DNA of 64,000 nucleotides. Source: Candidatus Lumbricidiphila eiseniae (GTDB lineage Bacteria > Actinomycetota > Actinomycetes > Actinomycetales > Microbacteriaceae). The position numbers were made by a program, and so were the translations under genes. This document shows, one piece after another, positions 35,975-44,267 of the stretch (its first letter is position 1; each line of letters begins with the position of its first letter). The notes under the pieces were generated by a model, which was given only the letters and a program-made list of their open reading frames with translations, ran no database searches and was not told the DNA's origin. The stretch is from assembly GCA_002529645.1 (NCBI GenBank), contig NAEP01000028.1:155488-219487 (forward strand). The letters run 5' to 3'.

Positions 35975-37950
35975 CTGACCCTCTCGTACTCGACCCGGCG
36001 CACCGGCCGGCGGCTCTTGAGTTGGAGGGGATCACCAGGATCTTCGACGGTGACTCCTCAACCGGTATTAAGGATGTCGACCTGACGATACAGCAGGGCG
36101 AGTTCGTGGCGATCGTCGGCCCGTCCGGCGCGGGGAAAAGCACTCTGTTGAACATCCTCGGGCTGCTGGACACCCCCACGGACGGTACGTACCGTGTCTT
36201 CGGCGAGGATGTCACCGCGCTCCGAGAAAAAGAACGAGACCGTCTCCGATCCCAAGTGTTCGGATTCGTCTTCCAGCAATCTTTCGTCCTCGGAGACATC
36301 TCAGCCCTGCGCAATGCGAGCCTCGGGTTGCGCACCCAACATGTCCCGCTCGTCGAACGCAGCAGTCGGGCAATGGATGCCCTCATCCGACTCGGGGTGG
36401 ACGCCAGAGCGCACGCCCCCGGCCATGTCCTTTCCGGCGGTGAACAACAACGCCTTGCGATCGCGCGTGCCATCGCCACCCGCCCCCGTGTCATTCTCGC
36501 CGACGAACCCACAGGAAACCTCGACCAGGCCAACAGTACGACCGTCTTGGATTACCTTCGCGAGCTCAACGCCACCGGGGTGACCGTCATCCTCATCACC
36601 CATGACGAAGCCATCGCCGCGTCCGCGGAGCGGCACATTCGCGTCATTGACGGCACCATCGCTACACCGATAACCGCACTCTGCCCACCGTTCGCGCCGC
36701 CGGGTACACCGGCGGCGTCAGCCTCTGAAGCTCCGCACTCCGCCAGCACGATTCGTCACAGGCTTACCGCGCTCGGTGACGATATCAGCGAAGCCGTGAA
36801 CGTCGTCACCACACGACTGGGTCGCACCCTGTTCCTCATGCTCGCATTCGCGCTCGGTGTTGGTGGGCTCGTCGCCTCCCTCGGAGTCAGCGAGAGCGCC
36901 TCTGCGCAAGTCTCTCAGCGGCTCAGCGCGGCAGCCCTCGATGAAGTGCGCGTCACCGTACCCGGCGGTGCCGCTCTCCTGAGTGACAACAACAACCGCC
37001 TGGCCAGTTGGGTGGACTCAACAGCTTCCCTGCCACACGTCGTCGGCGTAGGGCACGTGTCACGGGCACCCGGGAGTTCCTCAGCGATCAAGGGCCTCAC
37101 CCCCACAGAACCGGAGAGAGATTCGTCACTGACTCTCATGTCGGCGTCGTCGGACTACCTGACTCTTACAGGAGCCACACCTGAAGGTCCCGACACCTTC
37201 GCGCTTCTCGACAACCCGTCAATGCGCGGCATTGCTATCGTTGGCTACGACGCGGCCGCAGCGCTCGAGCTTCCTCCTCCCGGGCCGGGTTCCCAACTCT
37301 GGGTCAACGGCCGCACTGTCGATGTCGTCGGCTTCCTCAACGCCGGGCCACGACAGAACGAGCTCACCAACGCCGTTATCGTCTCACCCGACGTCCTCCA
37401 CGGGTTAACAGATATCACGACGACGCTGCTCATTCGCACAGAAATCGGATACCCCGCTGCCGTTTCAGAAGCACTCCCCTACCAACTCGATCCCGCGAAC
37501 CCAGGACAGTTCGAGATCGAGACCGTAGCCGACCTACGCAACCTCCGCTACGGCGTCGCCTCCGACCTCGGCAATCTCATCGCAATCATCTCCATTATTC
37601 TGCTTACTCTGGCCACCGTCAGTGCAGCCACAACCATGTATCTTTCCGTGCAAGCCAGAGCACACGAAATCGCCCTACGCAGAGCCATTGGCGCCAGCAG
37701 AACAGCAGTCGGACGACTCTTCATCTTTGAAGGTCTCACCATCGGTCTCATCGGCGGAGTCACCGGAGCAGCCGTTGGAACCGCAGTTACACTCCTCATC
37801 GCCGCGAACCAGGGCTGGACCCCCGTCCTTGAACCCTGGCTCCCTCCCATCGGTCTAGGACTCGGACTCCTGACAGGATTCGCCGCGTCCCTCGTGCCCG
37901 CCTGGACGGCAAGCCGCCAGAACCCAGCCCTAGCACTCCGAGCCCGATAG
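35971..37950 (+). CDS. MacB-like ABC transporter, fused ATPase and FtsX-type permease
   Basis: A 659-residue protein from the TTG at 35971 (LTDPLVLDPAHRP), which overlaps the adaptor stop. The ABC domain covers 10-240: GPSGAGKST (Walker A) near 50, VLSGGEQQRLAIARA near 152 and RVILADEPTGNLD near 175. The permease has one helix near 290 (LGRTLFLMLAFALGVGGLVA), a large extracytoplasmic domain of about 230 residues and three C-terminal helices with EIALRRAIGASR near 568, the FtsX/MacB signature. MacB-type proteins work mechanically to release or export periplasmic or wall substrates. The neighbouring small secreted protein is the obvious candidate cargo. Confidence 0.9.
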   Translation: MTDPLVLDPAHRPAALELEGITRIFDGDSSTGIKDVDLTIQQGEFVAIVGPSGAGKSTLLNILGLLDTPTDGTYRVFGEDVTALREKERDRLRSQVFGFVFQQSFVLGDISALRNASLGLRTQHVPLVERSSRAMDALIRLGVDARAHAPGHVLSGGEQQRLAIARAIATRPRVILADEPTGNLDQANSTTVLDYLRELNATGVTVILITHDEAIAASAERHIRVIDGTIATPITALCPPFAPPGTPAASASEAPHSASTIRHRLTALGDDISEAVNVVTTRLGRTLFLMLAFALGVGGLVASLGVSESASAQVSQRLSAAALDEVRVTVPGGAALLSDNNNRLASWVDSTASLPHVVGVGHVSRAPGSSSAIKGLTPTEPERDSSLTLMSASSDYLTLTGATPEGPDTFALLDNPSMRGIAIVGYDAAAALELPPPGPGSQLWVNGRTVDVVGFLNAGPRQNELTNAVIVSPDVLHGLTDITTTLLIRTEIGYPAAVSEALPYQLDPANPGQFEIETVADLRNLRYGVASDLGNLIAIISIILLTLATVSAATTMYLSVQARAHEIALRRAIGASRTAVGRLFIFEGLTIGLIGGVTGAAVGTAVTLLIAANQGWTPVLEPWLPPIGLGLGLLTGFAASLVPAWTASRQNPALALRAR

Positions 37951-38367
37951 ACCCGAACTTGCGCACCTCGCACGAGCATAAGAACCGCGCCCACCCACAC
38001 TCCAGAAAACAGCTGTGCTCGTCATGATGTTCACGGCTTTGATGCAGCGTCACACAATAGGCACCGTGGCTTGTGAGAGTAGAAGTGCTGCACTTTTTTG
38101 GTTGTGTGCGACTATTGGGGGCCTATGAGAGTAGGTTTTGGGCTTTCTGTTTGAGGTTGTCGTGGAGTGTGTTTCCGCAGCACAGTGAGCTTATGTTTCG
38201 CCCGGTGTCCGAGTTCTCGCTCGGCCAGGCAGAAAGAGTAGACGCTATAAAACCTTCCTTCCACCAAGAAAATCAACTGTCAATGACCCTTACCAGTTTT
38301 ATATCAATGACCCCTACCGGTTTTAGGTGGAGCCAGTGCTGCGGTGATCGGGCAACGCTGCCATCGC
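37951..38367. other. Intergenic region with IS-end-like repeats
   Basis: The 417 bases between the convergent MacB-like and ROK genes hold no convincing gene; the open frame at 38073-38387 has no recognisable features. The sequence is AT-richer than its surroundings around 38,060-38,150, and GAGAGTAG occurs twice, 52 bases apart. The IS21-like tandem repeat at 38280-38325 is the only clear structure. The block looks like the scar of a lost mobile element. Confidence 0.5.
38280..38325 (+). repeat. Tandem 22-bp repeat resembling an IS21-type end
   Basis: TCAATGACCCYTACCRGTTT plus TA occurs at 38280-38301 and 38304-38325, two mismatches apart and 24 bases in phase. The first copy is preceded by TG (TGTCAATGACC). 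Repeated terminal motifs beginning TGTCAATGACC are typical of IS21-family ends. No istA or istB gene is present, so this would be a solo end. Confidence 0.6.
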
Positions 38368-39597
38368 TCACGTGTGGTCTGGAGTAGATTCGTCTTCGCT
38401 GCGGATGCGCGCCGGGTCATCCAAAAGATTCTCAAACACTAACTCGGCGGCACCGATGAGCAGGAGATTGGAACCGAGACCAGACGGCCGAATTTCCACC
38501 CCGGCGTACGCGGCTGGGAGTGCCCGAGCTGCGACTGCGTTCGGTAGATAGTCGGGCAACATTGCGTGCAACGAGGCGAGGAATCCACCGAGCACGATCA
38601 GTTTTGGGTTAACAATGTTGATGACATTGCCGAGCACGATCGCGAGGTAGTCGAGCTGACGCTCAACGGTTTTTCGAACTCGTTGTGAGGTGGCGGCTAA
38701 CAACGCCTGCTCTAGTTCATCGGGGCCTGCATCTGTGATTCCCAACGCATCCAGGAGTGCTGAGCGAGTGGCATCAGCTTCGAGGGTGCCGCAGATGCCG
38801 GCGCTGTCGGTCTTCTCGCTGTTGCTCGACTTCACGTGGCCAAATGCGGCGGCGTAGCCCGAGAAGCCACTCACCGCCATCCCCCCCGAGATGATGCCAC
38901 CGCTGATGCCGTGGCCCCAACCGTTGATGTAGATCAGGTCTTTGACCTCGGCACCGGCACCGAAGTTTCGCTCAGCGAGCGATCCGAGCCGACCATCATT
39001 GTCTGCGAGAACCGGATACCCGGTTGCCTGTGTGAGCATGTCAACGATCGGTTCTCGCGCCCAGCCGAGGTGCGGGGCCAGGGTCACACTGCCGTCGGGG
39101 GAGTGGACAGCACCGGGGATCGCGACTCCGATCCCGATGACCCGGTAGTCGCGTTCCAGTTCTGCGCGCATGCCGTCAATGAACGCCGTCGCGAGGTTGA
39201 CTGCTTCCGCTGCGCTGGAGGACTGTTGAATTGCGTATCGAACCCGTCGGGTCACTTTACCGCCGAGCGACACAATTCCGATCGTGACGGCATCGACTTC
39301 TGGGTTGATTGCAATGGCAATGACCCGCTCATTGGGGGCGACAACCCGGCTGGGACGACCAACATGATCGTTCCGATTCGGGATGATTTCCTCGACGAGA
39401 CCAAGGTCAATCAGTTCCTTGGAAAGAGCGCCGATTGTGGATTTGTTGAGTCCGGTAAGAATCGCCAGATTGGAGCGTGTGATGGGGCCGCTGAAGTGAA
39501 CCATCCGCAGGATCGTGGACAGGTTGTGGCGGCGCATCTCTTCGTGGGTGCTGCCCTGCACGTTCTCGGGTCGCACGATGGGGTGTTGGCGTGGCAC
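38368..39597 (-). CDS. ROK-family transcriptional regulator
   Basis: A 409-residue regulator from the GTG at 39597 (VPRQHPIVRPENVQGSTHEE); the longer frame runs into the upstream gene. The N-terminal winged HTH is clear: MRRHNLSTILRMVHFSGPIT and LNKSTIGALSKELIDLGLVE. The ROK sugar-kinase-like domain follows (GIGVAIPGAVHSPDG, PVLADNDGRLGSLAERNFG, IYINGWGHGISGGIIS). The zinc motif CxCGxxGCxE is degenerate here (TDSAGICGTLEAD). It likely senses a sugar or sugar phosphate. The 31-bp palindromes at 41226 and 48672 resemble ROK/XylR-type operators and are candidate targets. Confidence 0.88.
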   Translation of the reverse strand: MPRQHPIVRPENVQGSTHEEMRRHNLSTILRMVHFSGPITRSNLAILTGLNKSTIGALSKELIDLGLVEEIIPNRNDHVGRPSRVVAPNERVIAIAINPEVDAVTIGIVSLGGKVTRRVRYAIQQSSSAAEAVNLATAFIDGMRAELERDYRVIGIGVAIPGAVHSPDGSVTLAPHLGWAREPIVDMLTQATGYPVLADNDGRLGSLAERNFGAGAEVKDLIYINGWGHGISGGIISGGMAVSGFSGYAAAFGHVKSSNSEKTDSAGICGTLEADATRSALLDALGITDAGPDELEQALLAATSQRVRKTVERQLDYLAIVLGNVINIVNPKLIVLGGFLASLHAMLPDYLPNAVAARALPAAYAGVEIRPSGLGSNLLLIGAAELVFENLLDDPARIRSEDESTPDHT

Positions 39598-39667
39598 AGT
39601 CCTGCTTTCGGTACGCGGGTGTGCGCGCACGGTCTTGGGGCGCACCCGGAGTCGGCGCGAGTGATGG

Positions 39668-40669
39668 TTATCGAGTGCTGAAAGCCGCGTCGAACGCAAC
39701 ACCGGGAGCTTCGAGTGCATACTGACGAACGAAGGCAAGTCCCTCGGGTGCACCAAGCAGCCGATCCATCCCGGCATCTTCCCACTCAATCGAGAGTGGT
39801 CCATCGTACCCAATTGTATTGAGCATTCGGAAGCTGTTTTCCCAGGGCACGTCGCCGTGCCCGGTGGAGACAAAGTCCCAACCGCGGCGCGGATCAGCCC
39901 ATGCCAGGAGCGAACTCAGTCGCCCGTTGCGCCCGTTGTCGAGCCGCTTTTTGGTGTCTTTACAGTGCACATGGATGATTCGATCCTTGAAGTCCCACAG
40001 GAACCCGACCGGGTCGAGGTCTTGCCAGATGAAGTGGCTCGGGTCCCAGTTCAGGCAGAACGCCTTCCGATGCCCGATAGCCTCGAGCGTCCGGACGGTA
40101 GTCCAATAGTCAAACGCGATTTCGGAGGGGTGAACCTCGTGCGCGAACCGTACGCCAACCTCGTCAAAGACATCAAGGATTGGGTTCCAACGGTCGGCGA
40201 AGTCTTGGTATCCGGCGTCAATGAGCGCTTGTGATGCTGGCGGGAACATGGCGATGTACTTCCAGATTGCCGAGCCGGTAAAACCCGTCACGATTTTTAC
40301 ACCGAGCTGTGCGGCCATCCGTGCGGTATTTTTCATTTCTTCGGCGGCGCGCTGGTGGATGCCTTCTGGGTCGCCGTCACCCCAAATAGCGTCTGGCAGG
40401 ATGTCGCGGTGGCGAGCATCCAGTGGGTCGTCGCAGACCGCCTGGCCTTTCAGGTGGTTAGCGATCGCGTACACCCTGAGGTTGTATTTGGACAGAATGG
40501 CGAGGCGGTCGGCCACATATTCTGGGTCATTCCACCGCCAGGGGTCGAGGTGATCACCCCAGCACGCGATTTCGAGTCCGTCATACCCCCACCCGGCGGC
40601 GAGGCGCGCAACCTCTTCGAAGGGTAGGTCCGCCCATTGGCCGGTGAAGAGAGTGATGGGTCGTGGCAC
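39668..40669 (-). CDS. Sugar phosphate isomerase/epimerase-family protein
   Basis: A 333-residue TIM-barrel enzyme (AP-endonuclease-2 fold). Metal-binding residues fit AHEVHPSEIAFDYWT (Glu), NWDPSHFIWQDLDP (Asp/His) and HVHCKDTKK (His), with GHGDVPW and LSIEWEDAGMD near the C-terminus completing the set. These enzymes isomerise or epimerise keto sugars and inositol derivatives. It lies upstream of the ROK gene on the same strand, 70 bases away, and is divergent from the DUF1185 operon. Confidence 0.88.
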   Translation of the reverse strand: MPRPITLFTGQWADLPFEEVARLAAGWGYDGLEIACWGDHLDPWRWNDPEYVADRLAILSKYNLRVYAIANHLKGQAVCDDPLDARHRDILPDAIWGDGDPEGIHQRAAEEMKNTARMAAQLGVKIVTGFTGSAIWKYIAMFPPASQALIDAGYQDFADRWNPILDVFDEVGVRFAHEVHPSEIAFDYWTTVRTLEAIGHRKAFCLNWDPSHFIWQDLDPVGFLWDFKDRIIHVHCKDTKKRLDNGRNGRLSSLLAWADPRRGWDFVSTGHGDVPWENSFRMLNTIGYDGPLSIEWEDAGMDRLLGAPEGLAFVRQYALEAPGVAFDAAFSTR

Positions 40670-40810
40670 TGTGTACTCCGTTCGTTGTTCTGCTGACTTG
40701 TGCGGTTATGCGGGTTGGTCTGCGGGCTTGCAGGTGGTGTGGGGTGGGTGGATCGGTTGCAACCGACTACCCGGTTCGTGTCGGGCTGCACCGGGAGGTC
40801 GAAGAACCGT

Positions 40811-40899
40811 GACACACTCACCACGCGTGAGGATGAAGCGAGATCAGCCGATACGACGCGGGGTCGGTGCAGACACACTCGCCACGCGTGAGAATAGAA
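40811..40899. repeat. CRISPR-like 28-bp repeat pair with 33-bp spacer
   Basis: GACACACTCRCCACGCGTGA begins both copies (40811-40838 and 40872-40899); 23 of 28 positions agree and the spacer is 33 bases. The repeat contains the 5-bp stem CTCAC/GTGAG. The first copy continues GGATGAAG, like the GC-rich stem plus GGATGA of type I-E repeats. Only two copies exist and no cas gene is near. Confidence 0.6.
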
Positions 40900-41225
40900 G
40901 CTGTCCCCATAAATCTGTTCCCGGCGCTCGGTCGCGCCCATAAATCCGCGCTCAACCATGGTGACCCGCGTTGCTTGCTGTAGTTGTGACACCTTTCATC
41001 CCCTCGGGTTTTCGCTGAACCGCGACCGCGCGGGACGGCCAGGAACCGAAGCGCTGGGGGCGCGTTCGCGGCGGGCGGTCCGCTAAGTCTATGAGCATTA
41101 TGTGCTTCCTACCACACATGTGGACACCATCGCGGATATCGGGCGAGTATGAATTCGGATTTCGCTGGTGGGGCAAGATCGGTGCCACCTGGCTGGCTGG
41201 CTGTGCGTGAAACGGGCAACCCTTT

Positions 41226-41263
41226 CGCTATTTGTTGTAAATTACAACGAATAGCGGTATTCT
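41226..41263 (+). promoter_or_regulatory. 31-bp palindromic operator over a promoter (DUF1185 operon)
   Basis: The operator (41226-41256) has arms CGCTATTTGTTGTAA and TTACAACGAATAGCG around one central base, with one mismatch. It covers the -35 box TTGTAA (41235-41240) and the 17-base spacer of a promoter with -10 TATTCT (41258-41263). The gene start is at 41359. The same arrangement recurs at 48672-48709. A bound protein would block RNA polymerase, so repression is expected. Confidence 0.85.
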
Positions 41264-41358
41264 CAGTCGGAAGCCATGATGCCGACCGGGTCGTCAGTGT
41301 TCCACACGGCCATCGTCAGCGTGCCAGACGACCGGTGGCTCAACGAAGAGGAGAAACA

Positions 41359-41961
41359 GTGTGGGAGCCTGAATTCGAGAGCGTGGACCTGCGGCTTGTC
41401 GTGCGCAAGCGGGTGGTGCACATTGAGGACGTGCATCGTGATGGTGAAAAGGCGGTGGCTCGTCCCGTTCGCCGCGCCGTGATTGCCGCCGTCTTCACCA
41501 ACCCATACGCGGGGAAGTATTCCGAGGACCTCTCGGAATTGATCGACGCCGGTGAGATCCTCGCGCGCGAATTTATGACCTGCGCCCAGGCAATTCTCGG
41601 TGGCAACGTGCGGGCGTACGGCAAAGGAGGAATAGTAGGAGAAAACGGCGAAATCGAGCACATTGCGGCGTTGTTGCACCCGAAATTTGGTCGGCCCACC
41701 CGCGCCATCGCAAACGGAGTGTCGATCCTGCCGAGTGTGAAGAAGCGTGGTGGGCAGGGCGCAACGATTGATATTCCGATCCACCACAAGGATGCCATGA
41801 TGATCCGCTCGCACTTTGACTCGGTTGAGTTCCGAGTCGGAGATGCACCCCGGGCCAACGAGATCGTGGTCGCACTCGCGGTCTCCGACGGCCCGCGGCC
41901 ACACCCTCGAGTCGGCGGGCTCACCGAAGCCGAAGCCGAAGGTCAAGACGGGCTTCGCTAG
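41359..41961 (+). CDS. DUF1185 (amino acid synthesis) family protein
   Basis: A 200-residue protein of the DUF1185 family. The start is the GTG at 41359 (VWEPEFESVDLRLVVRKRVV), nine bases after GAAGAGGAG... in the leader. Family features are RRAVIAAVFTNPYAGKYSED, RAYGKGGIVGENGEIEHIAA (near residue 93) and GGQGATIDIPIHHKDAMMIR. The biochemical role is not settled; family members commonly sit with amidases and heterocycle-degradation genes. It is the first gene after the shared operator and is followed by a 390-base repeat-rich gap. Confidence 0.85.
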   Translation: MWEPEFESVDLRLVVRKRVVHIEDVHRDGEKAVARPVRRAVIAAVFTNPYAGKYSEDLSELIDAGEILAREFMTCAQAILGGNVRAYGKGGIVGENGEIEHIAALLHPKFGRPTRAIANGVSILPSVKKRGGQGATIDIPIHHKDAMMIRSHFDSVEFRVGDAPRANEIVVALAVSDGPRPHPRVGGLTEAEAEGQDGLR

Positions 41962-42060
41962 GTGTCGCAGTCATCCCGAGTCGGTTTCCGCCGATCACGA
42001 GCGGGTCGGCCCACAGAGCGAGTGTGTTCCGCCAACGGTGAGAACACCGGACGCGGGTCA

Positions 42061-42149
42061 TGTGGATCCGCCAGCGGTGAGGAGGAAATCAAGAAGGCCA
42101 ATTTCTCGCGTATGCCAGCACTGTGGGTCCACCAGCGGTGAGGAGGAAA
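42061..42149. repeat. 28-bp repeat pair A with 33-bp spacer
   Basis: Copies 42061-42088 and 42122-42149 agree at 26 of 28 positions. Both contain CCAGCGGTGAGGAGGAAA; identity drops at once on both sides. The spacer is exactly 33 bases. A weaker relative (CCGCCAACGGTGAGAA) lies at 42029-42044, out of phase. The CRCCA-NNN-GTGAGGA core is shared with the pair at 40811. Confidence 0.8.
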
Positions 42150-42165
42150 AGAGGCCTGCAGCCGC

Positions 42166-42254
42166 ATCGGTAACTTCGAATGCGCGGGTTTGCCCCTCGC
42201 TTGTTCCGAGCCTAGTTCCCGCGACGATCGGTGACTTCGAATGCGCGGGTTTGC
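42166..42254. repeat. 28-bp repeat pair B with 33-bp spacer
   Basis: Copies 42166-42193 and 42227-42254 agree at 27 of 28 positions (ATCGGTRACTTCGAATGCGC then GGGTTTGC). Identity ends sharply on both sides and the spacer is 33 bases. The sequence differs from pair A, so this is a separate duplication event. Confidence 0.85.
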
Positions 42255-42351
42255 TGACAGCGAGGAGGGAAGGAGCCTCGGCAAGGACAAGAAAGGCGGC
42301 ACCACCGCGGGTTCGCCAAGAGGAGAAAGAAAAGATATCCGAGGAGGAAAG

Positions 42352-42963
42352 ATGTCCGAGTTAGATCAGTTTTCTTCACAGATGAGCACCGCCGAGAGGC
42401 TCAAGATTGAGCCATCCTGCACCGCCATTATCGTGGTAGACCTCGTAAACGATTACGTCGAACCGGCCGGTGCGATGCCGGTTTCAGACGCCAGCGGCAC
42501 GCTGCGCAGGGCGCGCGAGCTGGTCGAGGCGGCCCGCGAGTCGGGTGCAAAGCTCATCTGGGTTCGACCCGGACACGTGGAACCGGGTGACGGGCTGTTT
42601 CGCAAACGCATTCAACACGGCTTTGTGAACTCCTGGGGAGCTCAGCTTCATGAGTCGCTCGGGGCACGCGATGACGAGCGAGTCATCACCAAACGACGGT
42701 ATTCGGCGTTTTTCCAAACTGACCTGGACATGGTCCTGCGTGAACACAAGATTGAACGGGTTGTGATCTGTGGCGTTGCTCTAAATATTTGTGTTCGCGC
42801 AACCATCCACGACGCTTTTTTCCTCGGCTATGACGTCTGGTTAGCACGGGATGCTTCGCAGGGAACCGGTCAGCGGGAAGAAGAATCCACCGTCTATGAC
42901 GTTGAAACACACTTCGGTGAAGTACTCACCGTTGCCGAGGTACGGGCGGAGCTGGTCGCATGA
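42352..42963 (+). CDS. Isochorismatase-like cysteine hydrolase
   Basis: A 203-residue amidase of the superfamily that includes ureidoacrylate, N-carbamoylsarcosine and maleamate amidohydrolases and nicotinamidase. The ATG at 42352 follows GAGGAGGAA. The catalytic triad is visible: Asp in IIVVDLVNDYVEP near residue 25, Lys in VITKRRYSAFFQTDLD near 110 and Cys in VICGVALNICVRATIHDAFF near 146. It would hydrolyse an amide or carbamoyl bond and release ammonia. It overlaps the amidohydrolase gene by four bases. Confidence 0.88.
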   Translation: MSELDQFSSQMSTAERLKIEPSCTAIIVVDLVNDYVEPAGAMPVSDASGTLRRARELVEAARESGAKLIWVRPGHVEPGDGLFRKRIQHGFVNSWGAQLHESLGARDDERVITKRRYSAFFQTDLDMVLREHKIERVVICGVALNICVRATIHDAFFLGYDVWLARDASQGTGQREEESTVYDVETHFGEVLTVAEVRAELVA

Positions 42964-44126
42964 GCACCCTGATCACCGGCGCATCTGCAATTGTGGGTGG
43001 GCGGCTCGCACAGCCTGTTCTGGCGGGTGACTCGATTCTTGTCAAGGGCGGGAAAATCGACCGAATCGGCTTCGCCGCCGATGTAGCGCGGGAACCGCAC
43101 GACTCGACCATAGATGTCGCCAACGCAGTTATTATCCCCGGGCTCATTGATCCGCATACGCACCCGGTGCTCGGTGATTTCACGCCGCGACAGAACACGC
43201 TCGGATGGGTCACTGCCCATCTCAACGGCGGGGTAACAACGCTCATCTCGGCCGGTGAGACGCACTGGCCGGGTCGGCGGCGGACGCCGATCGGTGCCAA
43301 GTCTATTGCCATGGCTGCCGCCCAAAGTTCTCTCGATCTCCGGCCTGGTGGGGCAAAACTGCACGGGGGAGCCATCCTGATTGAACCCGGCCTCAGCAGT
43401 GCAGACTTCGACGATATGGAACGCGCCGGCGTGCGATTGGTGGGAGAAATTGGGCTTGGCACGAGTATCGATGCCGACCGCATTCGTGGTCCGATCGAGG
43501 AAGCCCGTGCTCGTGGTTGGACAATTCCCCTGCACGTTGGTGGTGCATCGGTGCCCGGATCGCATGTTGTGAGCGGCGATCTGGTGGTGGAACTGAACCC
43601 AGACGTGGTCAGTCACGCCAACGGGGGACCCACCGCGCGACCGTTTGCCGAGATTTTGCGCGTGATCGAGGGGACGACCGTTGCAATCGAGGTTGTGCAG
43701 GCCGGTAACACGCGTGCGCTCGTTCGTATTGTTGAGCATCTCAATCGGGAGGGACTCTTGTCTCGCCTGCAGTTCGGCACCGACAGCCCATCGGGAACCG
43801 GCGTGATGCCGCTCGGGATTCTGCGAACCATCGCCTATGCGACCGCGTTCGCGGGCGTTGATCCGGTCGCGGCACTGTGTTGCGCATCGGGGGAAGTGGC
43901 CGCGCGCTACCGGCTCGACGCTGGGGTTATTGAAGCGGGACGACCCGCTGATCTGGTCGTGTTGGATGTCCCGCTGGGCGGGCAGGGCGGCACCGCGCTG
44001 GATTCGTTTGTCAACGGTGACATCCCCTCGGTGGCGCTTGTGATGGTGGATGGTGAGGTCGTGGTGCAGCCCAGCCGGGTTACCCCGCCGCCGAGGCATC
44101 CGCCGATTGTGAGCGGTGGGTGCTGA
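42960..44126 (+). CDS. Enamidase-like amidohydrolase
   Basis: A 388-residue metal-dependent amidohydrolase. Motifs are AVIIPGLIDPHTHPVLGDFT near residue 57 (HxH metal site), GGVTTLISAGETHWPG near 90, VGEIGLGTS near 155 and GTDSPSGTG near 280 (final metal Asp). The DPHTHPVLGDFTPRQNTLGW region and ISAGE are typical of enamidases, which open the ring of 1,4,5,6-tetrahydro-6-oxonicotinate in pyridine catabolism. That substrate is inference here. It is coupled to the isochorismatase-like gene, so two hydrolases act in one pathway. Confidence 0.85.
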   Translation: MSTLITGASAIVGGRLAQPVLAGDSILVKGGKIDRIGFAADVAREPHDSTIDVANAVIIPGLIDPHTHPVLGDFTPRQNTLGWVTAHLNGGVTTLISAGETHWPGRRRTPIGAKSIAMAAAQSSLDLRPGGAKLHGGAILIEPGLSSADFDDMERAGVRLVGEIGLGTSIDADRIRGPIEEARARGWTIPLHVGGASVPGSHVVSGDLVVELNPDVVSHANGGPTARPFAEILRVIEGTTVAIEVVQAGNTRALVRIVEHLNREGLLSRLQFGTDSPSGTGVMPLGILRTIAYATAFAGVDPVAALCCASGEVAARYRLDAGVIEAGRPADLVVLDVPLGGQGGTALDSFVNGDIPSVALVMVDGEVVVQPSRVTPPPRHPPIVSGGC

Positions 44127-44140
44127 TTGTGAGCGGTGGG
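44105..44140 (+). repeat. 16-bp duplication at a gene end (20-bp period)
   Basis: GATTGTGAGCGGTGGG occurs at 44105-44120 and 44125-44140. The stop codon of the amidohydrolase lies between and within the copies (44124-44126). Its period is unlike the 60-61-bp class elsewhere. Confidence 0.85.
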
Positions 44141-44267
44141 CAGGGCACGAGACAGGTTGCCAGACGGCGGAACACGTGCAGTGTGAGCAGCAGCGCGGGC
44201 GAGCTATAAGCCACAAAAAGCTAGGACGCAGTGGCGGTGGCACGCTACCATCCGATGGAAGGGAATC

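Larger units (their letters stand above)
40670..41358. other. Long divergent regulatory region of the catabolic island
   Basis: The 689 bases between the isomerase (minus) and the DUF1185 gene (plus) contain no gene I can support. They hold the 28-bp duplication at 40811/40872, two copies of CCCATAAATC near 40,905 and 40,935, and the operator-promoter at 41226-41263. The promoter for the isomerase-ROK pair must also be here but is not evident. Confidence 0.6.
41962..42351. other. Repeat-rich gap before the isochorismatase-like gene
   Basis: This 390-base gap has no gene of its own. It contains two consecutive 28-bp duplications with 33-bp spacing (42061/42122 and 42166/42227) and a third, weaker relative of the first near 42023-42042. 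GAGGAGGAAA occurs in two repeat copies and again at 42341-42350, where it is the ribosome-binding site of the next gene. The end of the gap is purine-rich. Confidence 0.7.

Noticed and set aside
30650..38325. A prophage or integrative element
   Set aside because: No integrase, phage structural gene or conjugation gene is present; the IS scraps explain the mobile signals.
38073..38387. Open frame of 104 codons between the MacB-like and ROK genes
   Set aside because: It runs across IS-end-like repeats and into the convergent ROK gene and has no protein-like pattern.
40811..40899. A functional CRISPR array
   Set aside because: Only two imperfect copies, no leader or cas genes in view. I keep it as a CRISPR-like duplication only.
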